From Haloferacaceae archaeon PL-Br10_E2g29 (lineage in GTDB: Archaea > Halobacteriota > Halobacteria > Halobacteriales > Haloferacaceae), in the NCBI GenBank assembly GCA_001563965.1, contig LKMS01000083.1:1-6673 (forward strand): a DNA stretch of 6,673 nucleotides, written 5' to 3'. Positions 5,148 to 6,673 of this stretch are shown piece after piece. Within the stretch, counting starts at the first letter, position 1. Every line of letters begins with the position of its first letter. Below the pieces are notes generated by a model, which saw only the letters and a list, made by a program, of their open reading frames with translations, ran no database searches and was not told where the DNA came from. A program made the position numbers and the translations under genes.

Positions 5148-5981
5148 ATGAGCAGTACCCCCGAGATTCGTTCGGAACTCGATCCGCTCGATCTCCGGTT
5201 TTCGGAGGCCGAACTCGAAACCGTCCGTAACCGACTCGTCGGATTCATTCAGGACGTCGTCGACGACGCGGGAGCCGACGGCGCCGTCCTCGGCCTGTCG
5301 GGCGGCATCGACTCGACAACCACCGCGTATCTCGCGGCCGAAGCGCTCGGCACCGATGGCCTCCACGGGCTGGTGATGCCGAGCGAGGTCAACGATCCCG
5401 AAACGATGAGCGACGCCGAACGCGTCGCCACCGACCTGGGCATCGAGTACGATGTGCTCGAAATCCAGCCCATCGCCGAACAGTTTTTCGAGACGTTCCC
5501 GGAGGCAACCGAGAGCCGAATGGCGATGGGCAACGTCTACGTCCGCACCCGTGGGGTTCTCAACTACTTCGTCGCCAACGCCCAAAACCGGATCGTCCTC
5601 GGAACGGGCAACCGCTCGGAGGCGATGACGGGCTACTTCACGAAGTACGGCGACCAGGCGGTCGACTGCAACCCGATCGGCGGGCTGTACAAACAACAGG
5701 TTCGCCAGCTTGCGGCCTCGCTCGGCGTCGCCGCCGACCTCGTGACACAGACGCCGACGGCGGGCATGTGGGTCGGCCAGACCGACGAGGACGAGATGGG
5801 CCTCAGCTACGACACGCTGGACGCGATTTTGGCGCTCCACATCGACGGGCCGCTGTCGGAAGCGGCGACGGTTCGATTGCTCGACAGTGTCGACCACGAC
5901 GACATCGACCGCGTCACGTCACTGGTTGCGGGCAGTGAACACAAGCGGTCGATGCCGCCTGCGCCCGATCCGCTCGGCTGA
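5148..5981 (+). CDS. nadE: NH3-dependent NAD+ synthetase
   Basis: 277-residue NAD+ synthetase that adenylates nicotinic acid adenine dinucleotide with ATP and amidates it to NAD+, the last step of NAD synthesis. The N-type ATP pyrophosphatase P-loop is LGLSGGIDSTTT (residues 48-59). It is followed by VMPSEVNDPETMSDAERVA (76-94), the substrate region GNVYVRTRGVLNYFVAN (128-144), VLGTGNRSEAMTGYFTKYGD (150-169), NPIGGLYKQQVRQLA (175-189), TPTAGMWVGQTDEDEMG (202-218) and the C-terminal SEHKRSMPPAP. All expected catalytic blocks are present. No nitrilase-type glutaminase domain is attached, so free ammonia is the expected nitrogen source. It is transcribed divergently from gatE over a 195-nt gap. 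The ATG at 5148 is supported by the TATA box 27 nt upstream. Confidence 0.97.
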   Translation: MSSTPEIRSELDPLDLRFSEAELETVRNRLVGFIQDVVDDAGADGAVLGLSGGIDSTTTAYLAAEALGTDGLHGLVMPSEVNDPETMSDAERVATDLGIEYDVLEIQPIAEQFFETFPEATESRMAMGNVYVRTRGVLNYFVANAQNRIVLGTGNRSEAMTGYFTKYGDQAVDCNPIGGLYKQQVRQLAASLGVAADLVTQTPTAGMWVGQTDEDEMGLSYDTLDAILALHIDGPLSEAATVRLLDSVDHDDIDRVTSLVAGSEHKRSMPPAPDPLG

Positions 5982-6085
5982 GTTGTGTCGGCGGTGGGGT
6001 AGTTCGCCACGCATGAATCAGCCGCCGAGCCGTCTCCGCGGCGACGACGAAACAGGTAAACCGGGTGCTTGCCAAAGGGCGGTCG

Positions 6086-6469
6086 ATGAAAGAGTACAAG
6101 ATGCGTCGCGGCGAGCACCTCGAAGACCGCGTGCCGGATCTCAAGGCGACGATCGAATCGTACTTTGGGCCCGTGACCGGAACCGAGGAGGTCAACGGCC
6201 ACGAACTGTACGTCATTGGCGATCCAACCAACCCGGTGTTCGACCGGATTCTCGCCGGTGCGGCCAGTTACAGCGGCAAGAAGGACAAACTCGCGGTTCA
6301 TTTCGAAGAACGCCCTGCCGAAGAAATCATTGCCGATGGTGACGCCGACGCCGCCGCCGAGGCCGTGTCGCTCAAAAACGAGTTTCTGCTCGAGGCGACC
6401 GGTCGGGACGCAAAATCCCGCCGCAAATCCCTGAAACGAACCGTCGAGGACGACACACCGGACTACTGA
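6086..6469 (+). CDS. Small conserved haloarchaeal protein, DUF5611-like
   Basis: 127-residue soluble protein of unknown function. It starts MKEYKMRRGEHLEDRVPDL and contains YFGPVTGTEEVNGHELYVIG (residues 27-46), GAASYSGKKDKLAVHFEERP (58-77) and a C-terminal block LKNEFLLEATGRDAKSRRKS (95-114), then a Lys-Arg stretch and an acidic end. I recall this pattern from archaeal proteins annotated DUF5611; that assignment is from memory. Predicted structure is mixed alpha/beta with no membrane segment, signal peptide or cysteine. I chose the ATG at 6086 over the in-frame GTG at 6065 because MKEYKMRRGEHL looks like the conserved N-terminus and the seven extra residues (MLAKGRS) do not. It lies 104 nt after nadE in the same direction; only a poor TATA-like GGTAAAC (6054-6060) precedes it, so read-through from nadE is possible. 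Confidence 0.8.
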   Translation: MKEYKMRRGEHLEDRVPDLKATIESYFGPVTGTEEVNGHELYVIGDPTNPVFDRILAGAASYSGKKDKLAVHFEERPAEEIIADGDADAAAEAVSLKNEFLLEATGRDAKSRRKSLKRTVEDDTPDY

Positions 6470-6626
6470 ACGCGTCGAATTTGTTGGTTCTGTTGAGCGC
6501 GTAGCCAGCGCGGTCGGATACTGAACGTGGAGATGGTGGCAAAGCGGGTCGCTGTATTCGCTGATCTTGTTGCGGCGACGCCACGTTCCGAGCAGTTTGT
6601 CTTGCAAAAAGTAGGTGCATCACGTA

Positions 6627-6673
6627 GGCGGGTTTCTGGCGAGTGTCGCTAGTCGGCTCGGCGGGTTTCTGGC
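6627..6673. repeat. 14-bp direct repeat, 33-bp period, cut by the right edge
   Basis: GGCGGGTTTCTGGC occurs at 6627-6640 and again, identical, at 6660-6673, the last base of the window. The offset is 33 bp, exactly eleven codons, so it may be a tandem repeat continuing outside the window, either in a promoter or in a gene. The rest of 6470-6673 shows no supported gene, tRNA or clear insertion-sequence end. Confidence 0.6.

Noticed and set aside
5121..5897. Minus-strand open frame of 258 codons over nadE
   Set aside because: Antisense shadow of nadE, rich in Arg, His, Val and Asp in the pattern produced by reversed haloarchaeal codons.
6523..6588. 8-bp inverted repeat GAACGTGG (6523-6530) / CCACGTTC (6581-6588)
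   Set aside because: An 8-bp match at this distance within 200 nt is likely enough by chance (about 0.3 expected), and it flanks nothing recognisable.
6469..6607. Minus-strand stretch after the DUF5611-like gene reading LLGTWRRRNKISEYSDPL, considered as an insertion-sequence remnant
   Set aside because: An in-frame stop lies just upstream, no start codon better than TTG exists, and I recognise no transposase motif or terminal repeat. It cannot be supported without a search.
6627..6673. Direct repeat considered as the start of a CRISPR array
   Set aside because: The shared unit is only 14 bp with a 19-bp interval and two copies; repeat and spacer lengths do not fit CRISPR and no cas gene is nearby.

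Overview
The window reads as chromosomal DNA from a halophilic archaeon (class Halobacteria). The evidence is GC-rich DNA with GC-biased third codon positions, strongly acidic proteins, archaeal-type ribosomal proteins (L7Ae, S28e, L24e), the archaea-specific amidotransferase subunit GatE, and TATA-like boxes 25-30 nt before start codons that imply leaderless transcripts. The genus cannot be fixed from the sequence. Nine protein genes are supported. Most are housekeeping genes, and I see no defence system, prophage, CRISPR array, tRNA or convincing insertion sequence.

Layout from left to right. Positions 1-63 are an intergenic edge with a strong hairpin. From 64 to 4952 every gene is on the minus strand, so transcription runs right to left. 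Starting from the right these are: gatE (3078-4952), a MaoC-like hydratase (2539-2982), a 243-nt regulatory interval (2296-2538), the operon rpl7ae-rps28e-rpl24e-ndk (2295 down to 1013, gaps of 5-12 nt), and a six-helix DUF6159-type membrane protein (64-963). From 4953 to 5147 is a divergent promoter region. On the plus strand follow nadE (5148-5981) and a small DUF5611-type conserved protein (6086-6469). The last 204 nt (6470-6673) hold no gene I can support, but contain a 14-bp direct repeat with a 33-bp period cut by the window edge.

How the genes fit together. The ribosomal/ndk operon couples ribosome assembly (L7Ae also serves C/D and H/ACA guide RNPs and RNase P) to NTP supply. GatE works with GatD, not present here, to make Gln-tRNA(Gln). 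NadE completes NAD synthesis. The MaoC-like protein is an acyl-CoA hydratase-type hot-dog enzyme of unknown substrate.

The most interesting signals lie in the interval before rpl7ae. The predicted mRNA leader folds into a nested long hairpin whose closing helix overlaps part of the Shine-Dalgarno sequence, a plausible autoregulatory element for L7Ae. A 10-bp inverted repeat also brackets the TATA box. In addition, L24e has lost three of its four zinc-binding cysteines. None of these has been tested by folding or comparative search.
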